Source: Acidobacteriota bacterium
GTDB taxonomy: Bacteria; Acidobacteriota; Blastocatellia; Pyrinomonadales; Pyrinomonadaceae
Assembly (NCBI GenBank): GCA_019639115.1
Contig: JAHBSM010000005.1
Coordinates: 62,001-126,000 of the forward strand
Direction of reading: 5' to 3'
DNA length: 64,000 nt
Within the stretch, counting starts at the first letter, position 1. Every line of letters begins with the position of its first letter. A program made the position numbers and the translations under genes. The notes under the pieces were generated by a model. The model was not told where the DNA came from. It saw only the letters and a list, made by a program, of their open reading frames with translations, and made no database searches. Shown here piece by piece: positions 34,166 to 42,693 of the stretch.

Positions 34166-35926
34166 TCAAGCAGCCGAAGCCACGAGCCATGGCCAACGTT
34201 CGAGGTAAATGCGACGCAGTTCTGCTTCGATGGCCGCAGCCGTTTCCAGGCCAAGTACCCGCTGCTTGATGTCGTGGACGTCGCTAATGTCGACGGAGGC
34301 CAACGTCTCATTCACCGCGGCAAGGCTTGAAATGCTTACGCTAAGGTGGCGCACGCCGAGCGACAATAGAAGAGGAATGTAAAATGGTGAACCGCCGATC
34401 TCGCCGCAAACCACAAGTTCCTTACCTGCAGAGTTCGCGGATTCTACTACTAAAGCTATCGACCGAACGACGGCGGGATGCAGCGAGTTATACCAGTCGG
34501 CGACAAGGCCGTTGTCGCGATCGACAGCTAGAGTGTACTGAACAAGGTCGTTCGTGCCCAGGCACGCGAGATCAGCGTGCCTGATCAGGTCGTCGATCTG
34601 CAATATCGCCGACGGGACCTCGACCATCGTTCCGAACCGGGGCGGTTCAATATCCGAAAACGCAGCTTCACTCCTGGCGTATTCGTCGTCCAGTATGGCC
34701 CTGGTACGGGTGAGATCGTCCGTGCCGGAAACCATAGGTATGACGATCTGAACCGGGCCGTTGACCGAGGCTTGTAACAGTGCCCGAAATTGTGCGCGAA
34801 GCCTTGGTTCGCGAGCCAGGCCGAGCCTCACTCCGCGAAGGCCAAGGGCTGGGTTCCTTTCAGAAACCATTCCGCCGAATGAGACCCTATCGATACCGAA
34901 ATCGAAAGTTCTAATGCGTACCGGACGGCCGCCCGCCGCTGCGATCGCCTGCGAATACATCTCGACCTGAAGCTCTTCGCTCGGCCAGCCCTGGGCGTGG
35001 CGAAATAGATATTCCGAACGAAGCAGGCCGATGCCTGTGGCGCCGAGTTCGAACGCTTCATTGAATTTCGACGTTTCATCGAGATTCACCGACACGACGC
35101 ATGCCGCAGCGGCAGTGCCGCCCGTCGGCTTCGTTGTGGTGCCCGGCAACGACGATGAGGTAAGATCGTCATCGACGGTGCCATTGAGCACAGCGAGCCC
35201 CCTATCGGCATCGACGGCAACCGGGTCGTCTGGCCTTGCACTCCGCATCAGGCCTTTGATCCCGGCTATCGCAGGAATCCCGAGCTCGCGTGCCATTATG
35301 AAAGTATGCGACGTCCAGCCGCCAAGCTCGGTCAAGATGGCGCGAGGAAGATTGTCGCCGAGTTCGAGCAGCGTTGACGGACGCAGCTCTTCTGCTACCA
35401 GAACAGAGTCTTTGTCGATCTGCAGATTCGGCGAGTCCTCGCCGCCGAGATGGCTCAGGACCCGTTCGGCAACATCAATGATGTCCAGGTATCTTTCTCG
35501 AAGTTCAGGGGATGCAGCGTTCTTCTGCCGGCGCACTTGCTCATCACACGCGAGCTTCACCGCCCATTCTGCGTTAACGAGCTGATGCCGGATCACCTCT
35601 ATCACTCCATCGGTGAAGGTCGGACTTGTCAGTATCAGCAAGTGAGCGTCAAAGATCTCTGAAGCATTCGGGACCGAGTTCTGCGGAGGTTGAGAGACAA
35701 GCGACGTCAACTGCTTCGCTGCGCTCGACACAGCACGTTCGAACCTGAGGATCTCGCTGTCAACTTCGGAATTTTCTATTCTTTGAAAGAAATATTGCCG
35801 CTTTCGTCCATAGACGCACAGGACCCGGCCTTCAGCGGCTCCGTGTGAAACGCAAGCACCGTGAAGTACTACCCGCTGTTCGGTTTTGTCAGGGGCTGTA
35901 ACTGTCAATTGTTCACGATCCGTCAA
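34166..35926 (-). CDS. ptsI: phosphoenolpyruvate-protein phosphotransferase (enzyme I)
   Basis: 586-aa PEP-utilising enzyme. The phosphorylated His is in GGWTSHTFIMARELGIPAIAG (about residue 200). The C-terminal PEP barrel has LGTNDLVQYTLAVDRDNG and the active Cys in VVCGEIGGSP (about 505), where enzyme I normally has CGE(M/L)AG. It should pass phosphate to HPr to drive sugar uptake or regulation. No HPr or enzyme II gene is adjacent. Its ATG overlaps the stop of the AIM24-like gene, which itself overlaps the LOG gene, so the three form one coupled operon. Confidence 0.9.
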   Translation of the reverse strand: MTDREQLTVTAPDKTEQRVVLHGACVSHGAAEGRVLCVYGRKRQYFFQRIENSEVDSEILRFERAVSSAAKQLTSLVSQPPQNSVPNASEIFDAHLLILTSPTFTDGVIEVIRHQLVNAEWAVKLACDEQVRRQKNAASPELRERYLDIIDVAERVLSHLGGEDSPNLQIDKDSVLVAEELRPSTLLELGDNLPRAILTELGGWTSHTFIMARELGIPAIAGIKGLMRSARPDDPVAVDADRGLAVLNGTVDDDLTSSSLPGTTTKPTGGTAAAACVVSVNLDETSKFNEAFELGATGIGLLRSEYLFRHAQGWPSEELQVEMYSQAIAAAGGRPVRIRTFDFGIDRVSFGGMVSERNPALGLRGVRLGLAREPRLRAQFRALLQASVNGPVQIVIPMVSGTDDLTRTRAILDDEYARSEAAFSDIEPPRFGTMVEVPSAILQIDDLIRHADLACLGTNDLVQYTLAVDRDNGLVADWYNSLHPAVVRSIALVVESANSAGKELVVCGEIGGSPFYIPLLLSLGVRHLSVSISSLAAVNETLASVDISDVHDIKQRVLGLETAAAIEAELRRIYLERWPWLVASAA

Positions 35927-36783
35927 CTGCCGAACGAGAATCCGCTGCCGCTTCCGCCCTGCGATGGAAAGAACGGTTTGAGCAAGCCGGCGAATGCCGC
36001 TAGGTTTCGCGTTTGGATCAAGATCTCGCCGGGACCCGAAAACTCGGCCACGAGCCCTTCGCCACTTAGAAAACTCCTGAAGTAGCCGGCTTTTGAAGCT
36101 TTTCTCAGATTGTAGGTCATATGTCCTTCCCAGGCGACCAAGTGTCCGGTATCGATGACGTAGTTCTCGCCGGGTCGGAGCACCTTACGGTGAATTGCTC
36201 CAAAAGATGAAACCAGAAGGAGCCCGGTTCCCGAGACATGAAGTACAAATAGACCTTCGCCGCCAAAGAATGATCTCGATCCGCCGAATTTAGTATCGAT
36301 GACAAGCGAGGTGTCGCCCGCGAGATATGAACTCGACTGCACCATGAACGCCTGATTCGTCATCTCGATGCCTGCGACATCACCGGGAGCTCCCGGTGCA
36401 AGGGTTACCTCGCCTGGCGCTCCTGTTGCCGTAAAGGTAGAGACAAACGCGGATTCGCCGCCGACCGCTCGTTTCAAAGCGCCAAAGACGCCGCCTTTCA
36501 TTTCAGATTGCAGGTCAATGTTGGCTGACATCGAGACCATAGCGCCGGCTTCGGCTGAGATCGATTGGCCGGCTTGCAGGTTCACGACCGCAAGCGCGAA
36601 TGCTCCTTGATGCTCGATCGACCAGGTATATCCGCGCCCTTGGCCGCGGCCGTCCTCATCGAAGTGAAAAGCTCCGGGCGACGCCGATGGTTCCGCAGCC
36701 GGCGCGGCCACAAGAGTGAACCCGCATGATCCGCAAAACTTAGCTTCCGCCGCAAGGGCGATCCCGCATCTGGGACAATTCAT
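35923..36783 (-). CDS. TIGR00266/AIM24-like protein with N-terminal zinc ribbon
   Basis: 286 aa. An N-terminal CPRC...CGSC zinc ribbon (residues 3-19) and a Pro/Ala linker are followed by an AIM24/TIGR00266 beta-rich domain (GQSISAEAGAMVSMSANIDL, GGVFGALKRAVGGES, GLLLVSSFGAIHRKVL, PGENYVIDTGHLVAWEGHMTYNL). The family is widespread but not functionally settled; the mitochondrial homologue affects membrane organisation. It overlaps LOG upstream and ptsI downstream by ATGA at both ends, so it is the middle gene of a coupled trio. Confidence 0.85.
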   Translation of the reverse strand: MNCPRCGIALAAEAKFCGSCGFTLVAAPAAEPSASPGAFHFDEDGRGQGRGYTWSIEHQGAFALAVVNLQAGQSISAEAGAMVSMSANIDLQSEMKGGVFGALKRAVGGESAFVSTFTATGAPGEVTLAPGAPGDVAGIEMTNQAFMVQSSSYLAGDTSLVIDTKFGGSRSFFGGEGLFVLHVSGTGLLLVSSFGAIHRKVLRPGENYVIDTGHLVAWEGHMTYNLRKASKAGYFRSFLSGEGLVAEFSGPGEILIQTRNLAAFAGLLKPFFPSQGGSGSGFSFGS

Positions 36784-37334
36784 AATGTTACGCTCCTTGT
36801 CTTGTCTATCAAGATCGATGCTGCAGCCTCCGGCGTATCCGCAAAATCAAGCCATTTAAGATCATCATCGCTGACTACCAGATTTTCGTGCCAACAATTT
36901 ACGACCGGCTTCCAACATTCGCCGAGCAGCACGAGCGGCCTGCGGCCGATAACACGGGTCTGCAGCTTGTTCCACACTAGCGAAAGTTCCGTGACGGTTC
37001 CCATGCCGCCACGTACGGCCACGAAACCGACCGACCTGGTAATGAGGTTCTGAAGCCGTTCGTAAAAGTGGTCTGTCGCCACCTTGTCCGTCAAATATCT
37101 ATTCGGTTCGGATTTGAACTGATTCATTACTATCCCGAGTACGCGACCGCCCGCGTCCCGAGCTCCACGCGAAGCGGCCTCCATTACTCCGAGATATCCG
37201 CCCGTACATATGGTAAAGCCTTCGGCCGCCAGCAAACTGCCAAGCGTATAAGCAGATCGGTACTCGTCTGAGCCCTCGGTGCACTTCGAACCGCCGAAGA
37301 TCGTTATTATTTTGTCCGAGTTTTGGGTGATCAT
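36780..37334 (-). CDS. LOG-family protein (TIGR00725-like)
   Basis: 184-aa Rossmann-like protein of the lysine-decarboxylase-like/LOG family. TIFGGSKCTEGSDEYRSAYTLGSLLAAEGFTICTGGYLGVMEAASRGA and AVRGGMGTVTELSLVW correspond to the nucleotide-binding motifs, with RGGMGT in place of PGGxGT. LOG proteins cleave AMP-type nucleotides such as cytokinin riboside 5'-monophosphates or bind nucleotides. The ATG at 37334 is preferred to 37406. First gene of the LOG-AIM24-ptsI operon. Confidence 0.87.
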   Translation of the reverse strand: MITQNSDKIITIFGGSKCTEGSDEYRSAYTLGSLLAAEGFTICTGGYLGVMEAASRGARDAGGRVLGIVMNQFKSEPNRYLTDKVATDHFYERLQNLITRSVGFVAVRGGMGTVTELSLVWNKLQTRVIGRRPLVLLGECWKPVVNCWHENLVVSDDDLKWLDFADTPEAAASILIDKTRSVTL

Positions 37335-37460
37335 AGGTCTAAGTGTTTCATTGAAATATATCAAGAATGTTGCCGTCATCCGAAATGCCCAACAGGAGTT
37401 CGGCAACCGGATGTTCGCTGTTGTCGGATATTTCTTACAAACAGTTTGCTAACCCAATAG

Positions 37461-37489
37461 TTGACAACCGTTGCAGCGGTTGACTTAAA
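37461..37489 (+). promoter_or_regulatory. possible promoter of the first VCBS-repeat gene
   Basis: TTGACA (37461-37466) with CTTAAA at 17-base spacing. The stretch also holds the inverted repeat CAACCG-TTGCAG-CGGTTG, which could be an operator. The -10 match is weak. An untranslated leader of roughly 110 bases would precede the gene. Confidence 0.35.
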
Positions 37490-37609
37490 CTCAAAAATCC
37501 ATTAGGTTTAGGGCTGGCTCACTCACACTTGACATTGACTTTTGCTTACTTTTATCGGTTTCCGAGTATCGTGGGCGAAGTTTGACCACCATAAGGAGAG
37601 AACACAGAA

Positions 37610-39238
37610 ATGCGACTTTCATCAGGCAATACATCTTCCTGGCGAAGCTCCAGATCGGGCTTACTCACGATCGTCTCAGCTTTCGCCTTGGCTTTCGTTT
37701 TTTCGCTTTCGGCTAATGCGCAAGCGATCACTGAGGGATTCGATAATATCACGACTCTGCCGACGTCGGGATGGTTCCTACAGAACAACAGCGTTCCCGT
37801 TGGCAGTACTGGCTGGTTTCAGGGGAACTCTGCGACTTTCACTTCCCAGGCCGGTGCAGCTACCGCCTATATTGGAGCGAATTTCAACAATACGACCGGT
37901 ACCAACACGATCAGCAACTGGCTTCTTGCTCCGAACCGGACGATGAACAATGGCGACGTTTACACGTTCTATACGCGGACGACCACTGCCAATCCGTTCC
38001 CGGACCGGCTGCAGGTCAGGCTCTCGACCAATGGTGCGAGCACGAACGTCGGCTCAGGCCCCACGGGAATTGGTGATTTCACCACACTTCTCCTGGATAT
38101 CAATCCGTCATATGCGACGGGCGGCGTTTATCCTGAGGTTTGGACTCAGTTCACTATAACGATCTCAGGTCTATCCGGGCCTACCAGCGGCCGTCTTGGA
38201 TTCCGATATTTCGTTGAGAACGGCGGCCCGACGGGTGCGAATTCGAACTATATCGGCATAGATACTTTTACTTACACGCCGGCCCCGGCAGCTCCGATCA
38301 AATCGCCGGTCGATTTCAACGGTGACGGAAAGACCGATTGGTCGGTCGTTCGAAACACTGGCGGCGGCGCCGGCGGACAGATCACATGGTTCAATTGCAC
38401 AAACGGTGTAGCCGAGCCCGGTTGCTTCTCGGCGACCCCGTTTGGTATCGCAACGGATTTCTTCACGCCGTCTGATTTTGACGGAGATGGTAAAACCGAT
38501 ATAACCGTGTGGCGTGGTTCAACGTCACCGGGTGTTTCCGGGTTCTACATCCTGCAAAGTTCAAACAACACGGTCAGGTATGACTCGTTTGGACAGTCGG
38601 GTGATGATCCGACCGTGGTGGGAGACTATACAGGCGACGGCAAGGCCGACCCGGCAGTTTACCGGGCTGGTGCCTCGGCGGGCCAGCAAAGCTACTTCTA
38701 TTACCGAGCCAGCAGCGGACCATTCAGCGGCCAGATCGTATTCGAACCGTGGGGCCAGAACGGTGACTTCGTCGCACCGGGCGACTACGACGGCGACGGC
38801 AAATACGATTTTGTCATTCAGCGTAACGCAGGTGGCGGCCAAGCGATCTTCTGGCAGCGTATCAATGGCACAAATGCGGTAAGCAATTTCATCTTTGGCA
38901 CGCCGACCGATGTTGTTGTTCCGGGTGACTACGATGGCGACGGCAAGACCGATATCTGCGTCATTCGTGGCATTTCAGGAAGCATTTGGTGGTTCCTCAG
39001 AGCGAGTACAGCACCGAACTCGGTCACCTACCTCGGGCCGTTTGGCCTGTCAGCCACGGATTTCGCGACGCAGGGCGATTACAACGGCGATGGCAAGACC
39101 GACATCGCTGTGTGGCGTTCTAATGCAGACGCGACCCAGAACTTCTTCCATGTTCTGACGACTGGTTCGGGAGCCTACAGTCGATTCGAATGGGGAGCAC
39201 AGGGTGATTATCCTGTCGCAAACTATAATTCACACTGA
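37610..39238 (+). CDS. secreted VCBS/FG-GAP repeat protein with choice-of-anchor-J-type N-terminal domain
   Basis: 542-aa exported protein. The signal is LTIVSAFALAFVFSLSANAQA, with AAGGAGA upstream of the ATG. Residues about 45-225 form a jelly-roll-like domain (ITEGFDNITTLPTSGW, TISNWLLAPNRTMNNGDVYTFYTR, GRLGFRYFVENGG). The C-terminal 310 residues are FG-GAP/VCBS repeats, each with a Ca-binding D-x-(N/D)-x-D-G-x-x-D loop (DFNGDGKTD, DFDGDGKTD, DYDGDGKYD, DYNGDGKTD). It probably acts outside the cell in adhesion or binding. A second gene at 40923-42578 shares the repeat half. Ends at a strong terminator. Confidence 0.88.
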   Translation: MRLSSGNTSSWRSSRSGLLTIVSAFALAFVFSLSANAQAITEGFDNITTLPTSGWFLQNNSVPVGSTGWFQGNSATFTSQAGAATAYIGANFNNTTGTNTISNWLLAPNRTMNNGDVYTFYTRTTTANPFPDRLQVRLSTNGASTNVGSGPTGIGDFTTLLLDINPSYATGGVYPEVWTQFTITISGLSGPTSGRLGFRYFVENGGPTGANSNYIGIDTFTYTPAPAAPIKSPVDFNGDGKTDWSVVRNTGGGAGGQITWFNCTNGVAEPGCFSATPFGIATDFFTPSDFDGDGKTDITVWRGSTSPGVSGFYILQSSNNTVRYDSFGQSGDDPTVVGDYTGDGKADPAVYRAGASAGQQSYFYYRASSGPFSGQIVFEPWGQNGDFVAPGDYDGDGKYDFVIQRNAGGGQAIFWQRINGTNAVSNFIFGTPTDVVVPGDYDGDGKTDICVIRGISGSIWWFLRASTAPNSVTYLGPFGLSATDFATQGDYNGDGKTDIAVWRSNADATQNFFHVLTTGSGAYSRFEWGAQGDYPVANYNSH

Positions 39239-39263
39239 TCCCTATTGGTGTTCAGTATGATTT

Positions 39264-39292
39264 GGCCGGAGCCGATTGGCTCCGGCCTTTTT
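39264..39292 (+). terminator. rho-independent terminator of the first VCBS gene
   Basis: Perfect 10-base stem GGCCGGAGCC / GGCTCCGGCC around GATT, followed by TTTTT. It lies 26 bases past the stop and just before the convergent MFS gene end. Confidence 0.92.
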
Positions 39293-40652
39293 AGTTTGAA
39301 CCGGATTCTTCCGGAGTAAGATTGCCGGCGGCGTGGATGGCTGCGGTCGTATTCGTGAAGATCAGTATTAACATTCCCCCGACAAAGAAAACTATCAACG
39401 CAAGGATCGCGTTCCTGTATGAGCCGGTAGAACCAACTACGATCGCGAATACCGCATTGCCGATCCATGAAGTTCCTTTCTCGCTGATCTCGTACAGTCC
39501 AAAGAACGATGACTCGCGAGAACGTGGGATCATCTGTGAGAACAACGACCGTGAGAGCGCCTGCGTGCTGCCAAGTACCAGTCCAATGAATACTGACATG
39601 ATCCAGGCCTGTAGCTTCGATTCGAGGAATCCGTAAGCAAATATCACGATACCTGACCAAATTCCTAGACAAACAACGATCGTCCATTTAGAGCCGAGGA
39701 CACGGGATATCCGTTCAAATATCAATGCTCCGACCAGAGCTGCAAATTGAGCAACGATAAAGATCCCCAGCAGGAACATCGGGTCGCTCTCGACGCCCTT
39801 GGAGATAAAAAGCTCCTGCGAAAGAAATACCGACGAATTGAGTATCACCGTCTGAATGCCATCGTTGTAAAGCAGATAGCCGACCAGGAATAGGAGCGTA
39901 TATCTCAATTCTGCAAGTTCCCGCAGAGTTCGCCAAAGCTCGACGAAACCGGTCGTAACCAATTTTCTTGTGGCCACGGCGCGTTCCGGCGGACGGGTTT
40001 TGATCAGGGCGAAGGTCACGACCGCAAAAACACCCCACCAAACGGAAGCGGCAAGCATCGAGATGCGTACCGCAAGTTCCTTGTCGATACCGACCGCATC
40101 GTGATAATTGATCAGAGCCAGATTTCCGAAAAGCATTATTAGGCCGCCAACGTAACCCAGAGCGTAACCGTAACTGCTGACGCTATCGCGGCGGTCCTCG
40201 GTCGTGATGTCGATCAGGAATGAATTGTAAAAAACGTTGGTAGCCGCAAAGCAGATATTCGAGACAAAGAGAAGTCCGCACCCGGCCAGGTAAGCTTTGC
40301 CGGTAATAAAGAAAAGGAGCGAACCCGCTATCGCTCCCAAATAACAAAAGATAGCCATCAGCCTTTTCTTAAGACTCGTAAAATCCGCGATCGAGCCGAG
40401 TACAGGCAAAAGAAATATTTGGATGAAGATCGAGGCTCCGAGCGTAGAGGTGAAAAGGTTGTCAGATGTAATAGACCCGAACGGTCCAAGATCGATGACG
40501 GTCCCTCCGCGGCCAACGTCCGCCTGTGCGAGGCTCGTAATGAACGGGCCGGCGAGGACCGTAACAACGGTTGTAAAGAATGCTGAGTTGGCCCAGTCAT
40601 ACATCATCCAGCCGAATATCTCGCGGCGGTCATTGCGTCCTGTTGTGGTCAT
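39291..40652 (-). CDS. MFS transporter, UMF1/Atg22-like
   Basis: About 453 aa with roughly 12 membrane segments. The N-terminus GWMMYDWANSAFFTTVVTVLAGPFI is the hallmark of the UMF1 (Atg22-like) family, with further GYALGYVGGLIMLFGNLALI and SQMIPRSRESSFFGLYEI. Transported substrate is unknown. The ATG at 40652 is chosen over 40712 because the upstream residues are not family-like. It lies between the two VCBS-repeat genes in opposite orientation, with no evident functional link. Confidence 0.9.
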   Translation of the reverse strand: MTTTGRNDRREIFGWMMYDWANSAFFTTVVTVLAGPFITSLAQADVGRGGTVIDLGPFGSITSDNLFTSTLGASIFIQIFLLPVLGSIADFTSLKKRLMAIFCYLGAIAGSLLFFITGKAYLAGCGLLFVSNICFAATNVFYNSFLIDITTEDRRDSVSSYGYALGYVGGLIMLFGNLALINYHDAVGIDKELAVRISMLAASVWWGVFAVVTFALIKTRPPERAVATRKLVTTGFVELWRTLRELAELRYTLLFLVGYLLYNDGIQTVILNSSVFLSQELFISKGVESDPMFLLGIFIVAQFAALVGALIFERISRVLGSKWTIVVCLGIWSGIVIFAYGFLESKLQAWIMSVFIGLVLGSTQALSRSLFSQMIPRSRESSFFGLYEISEKGTSWIGNAVFAIVVGSTGSYRNAILALIVFFVGGMLILIFTNTTAAIHAAGNLTPEESGSN

Positions 40653-40780
40653 ATGATCGGTTTCTGACTCTCGAACCTGAAAACAGTAAGATACTGAACG
40701 GGAAATGTCCATTTTAGATCCAGATTGTGTTACAGCTCAGACAGATCCGCGGCCATCTAGGATCATCAGTTCCCTTTCCG

Positions 40781-40809
40781 TTGACAATTTCGGGGTTTCC
40801 GCTTAATCT
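40781..40809 (+). promoter_or_regulatory. promoter of the second VCBS-repeat gene
   Basis: TTGACA (40781-40786), a 17-base spacer, then TAATCT (40804-40809). The predicted leader is about 105 bases to the ATG at 40923. Confidence 0.7.
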
Positions 40810-40922
40810 ACGGGTGGAAAGTCCCTTTTTAGTTACCAATTTTTTGGATATCTGCCGTCGGCGAATTGGGTCCGCTTTGTCGGGATCGATAGCTTGATGG
40901 CATTGGAGGTCGAACGATCGTT

Positions 40923-42578
40923 ATGACTTGGAGAAAGAAACAATCAGCATTGCGCTTTTGGACCGGGATGTTTGCGGTTATTGGGACCGTTGCAGCGGTC
41001 CTTATCTATGGAGCTTCTATTAACAACGCCGTGGCTAAGGCTGGTGGGAGCCCTTCGTCTGCTTCTCCTGCAGCGGTATTTCCCGGAACGGGCACCGGAC
41101 CGATACCGGATGGCGGTTCAGGATGTGCACCGTCGCCCGGTGCACCGCTGAACGTGTCGTTCAATGTAACGGGGATCTCATCGGCTCCGTCGTCCGTTTC
41201 GGTCGATATGACCTTTGGCTCTCCGAATCATACATGGATGGGTGATGTCGTTGCTACCCTGATCTCTCCTGATTCAACTTCGTTCACCATATTCGGTCGT
41301 ACAGGTTCAACCACGGCCGCCGGTGTGGGCGACAGCTCGGACCTCGGCGCTCTGTACAATTTCTCAGACGTTGCTCCGACACCTCCCAGCGGCGGCTGGT
41401 GGCAGGAAGCGACGGTGCGTGGGACGGCCGAGGTGATGACGACTGGTACCTACAGGACAACGGGCTCTGGCGGTGCAGGCGCGACAAATCCGATGCCGGC
41501 TACTAACCTTACTGCTGCATTTGCAGGTATTCCTACCTCAAATGGAACCTGGACGTTGCGGTTTACAGACGGATGTCAGGCGGATACCGGTGCAGTCTCG
41601 GCGGCGAACCTAACCCTTACCGGAGGTGCGGCTCCGGTAAAGGCGCCGGTTGACTATAACGGCGACGGTAAGACGGATTACACGGTCGTTCGTAATACGG
41701 GCGGCGGTCCGTCGGGCCAGGTAACGTGGTACACATGCTACAACGGAACGGCGGAACCGGGCTGCTGGCAGTTCCAGCAATGGGGATTGGCCTCGGACTT
41801 CTTTGTGTCGGCTGACTTCGATGGCGATAACAAATCGGATCTCGCGGTTTGGAGACCTGCTCCGGCTACCCAGGCAGCCTTCTATATATTCCAGAGTCAA
41901 ACGAATACAGTGCGTACGGATTTCTTTGGCCAGACCGGTGATGATCCGACGGTGGTCGGCGACTATACGGGCGACGGTAAGGCGGATCCCGCAGTTTATC
42001 GAGCGGGTGCATCGGCGGGCCAGCAGAGTTTCTTCTATTACAGGGCCAGTAGCGGTACTTTCAACGGGCAGATCGTATTCGAACCGTGGGGTCAGAACGG
42101 CGATTTTCCGGCTCCCGGTGATTACGACGGCGATGGAAAATATGATTTCCTCGTCCAGCGCAATTCCGGCGTTGGGGGTCAGGCTATATTCTGGCAGAGG
42201 ATAAACGGGTCGAACGCCATCAGCAACTTTGTCTTTGGCCTGGCCACTGACGTTATTGCACCGGGTGATTATGACGGCGACGGCAAGACCGATGTGTGTG
42301 TCGTAAGAGGGATCAGCGGAAATATCAACTGGTTCTATCGTCCGAGCACGGCACCTGCAACACTTGGATTCCTGGGAGCATTCGGACTTTCGTCGTCAGA
42401 CTTCCCAACCCAGGGTGATTATAACGGCGACGGAAAGACGGACGTTGCGGTTTGGCGGCCTAACGCCGACCCGACCCAGGTCTTTTTCCATGTGTTGGCT
42501 ACGGGTTCGGGAGCTTACAGCCGGTTCGAGTGGGGCAATAACGGCGACTATCCGGTTGCTAATTTCAACACCCACTGA
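40923..42578 (+). CDS. secreted VCBS/FG-GAP repeat protein with proprotein-convertase P-like domain
   Basis: 551-aa exported protein. An N-terminal membrane or signal segment (GMFAVIGTVAAVLIYGAS) leads to a P-domain-like beta-sandwich at about 60-235 (LNVSFNVTGISSAPSSVSVDMTF, NHTWMGDVVATLISPDST, SNGTWTLRFTDGCQADTG). FG-GAP/VCBS repeats follow (DYNGDGKTD, DYTGDGKADPAVYRAGASAG, DYDGDGKTD). The repeat half is a close copy of that in the gene at 37610-39238, while the N-terminal domains differ, an example of domain swapping. It is preceded by a good promoter and followed by a terminator. Confidence 0.87.
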   Translation: MTWRKKQSALRFWTGMFAVIGTVAAVLIYGASINNAVAKAGGSPSSASPAAVFPGTGTGPIPDGGSGCAPSPGAPLNVSFNVTGISSAPSSVSVDMTFGSPNHTWMGDVVATLISPDSTSFTIFGRTGSTTAAGVGDSSDLGALYNFSDVAPTPPSGGWWQEATVRGTAEVMTTGTYRTTGSGGAGATNPMPATNLTAAFAGIPTSNGTWTLRFTDGCQADTGAVSAANLTLTGGAAPVKAPVDYNGDGKTDYTVVRNTGGGPSGQVTWYTCYNGTAEPGCWQFQQWGLASDFFVSADFDGDNKSDLAVWRPAPATQAAFYIFQSQTNTVRTDFFGQTGDDPTVVGDYTGDGKADPAVYRAGASAGQQSFFYYRASSGTFNGQIVFEPWGQNGDFPAPGDYDGDGKYDFLVQRNSGVGGQAIFWQRINGSNAISNFVFGLATDVIAPGDYDGDGKTDVCVVRGISGNINWFYRPSTAPATLGFLGAFGLSSSDFPTQGDYNGDGKTDVAVWRPNADPTQVFFHVLATGSGAYSRFEWGNNGDYPVANFNTH

Positions 42579-42601
42579 TCACTTGTTCATTTCCTGTTTT
42601 T

Positions 42602-42631
42602 GGGCCGGCGGCGAAAGCTCCGGCCCTTTTT
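42602..42631 (+). terminator. rho-independent terminator of the second VCBS gene
   Basis: GGGCCGG pairs with CCGGCCC, extended by GGC/GCT-type pairs with one bulged C around a GAAA tetraloop, then TTTTT. Confidence 0.88.
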
Positions 42632-42693
42632 CTCTGAGGATCGATCGATTTTCTGCGCCGTCGGTAGTGGGTTATACTCTAACTTTTGCTCGT

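Noticed and set aside
42364-42693. N-terminal extension of the nucleotidyltransferase
   Set aside because: The open frame overlaps the VCBS gene and its terminator and has no conserved residues; the ATG at 42694 begins the family signature.
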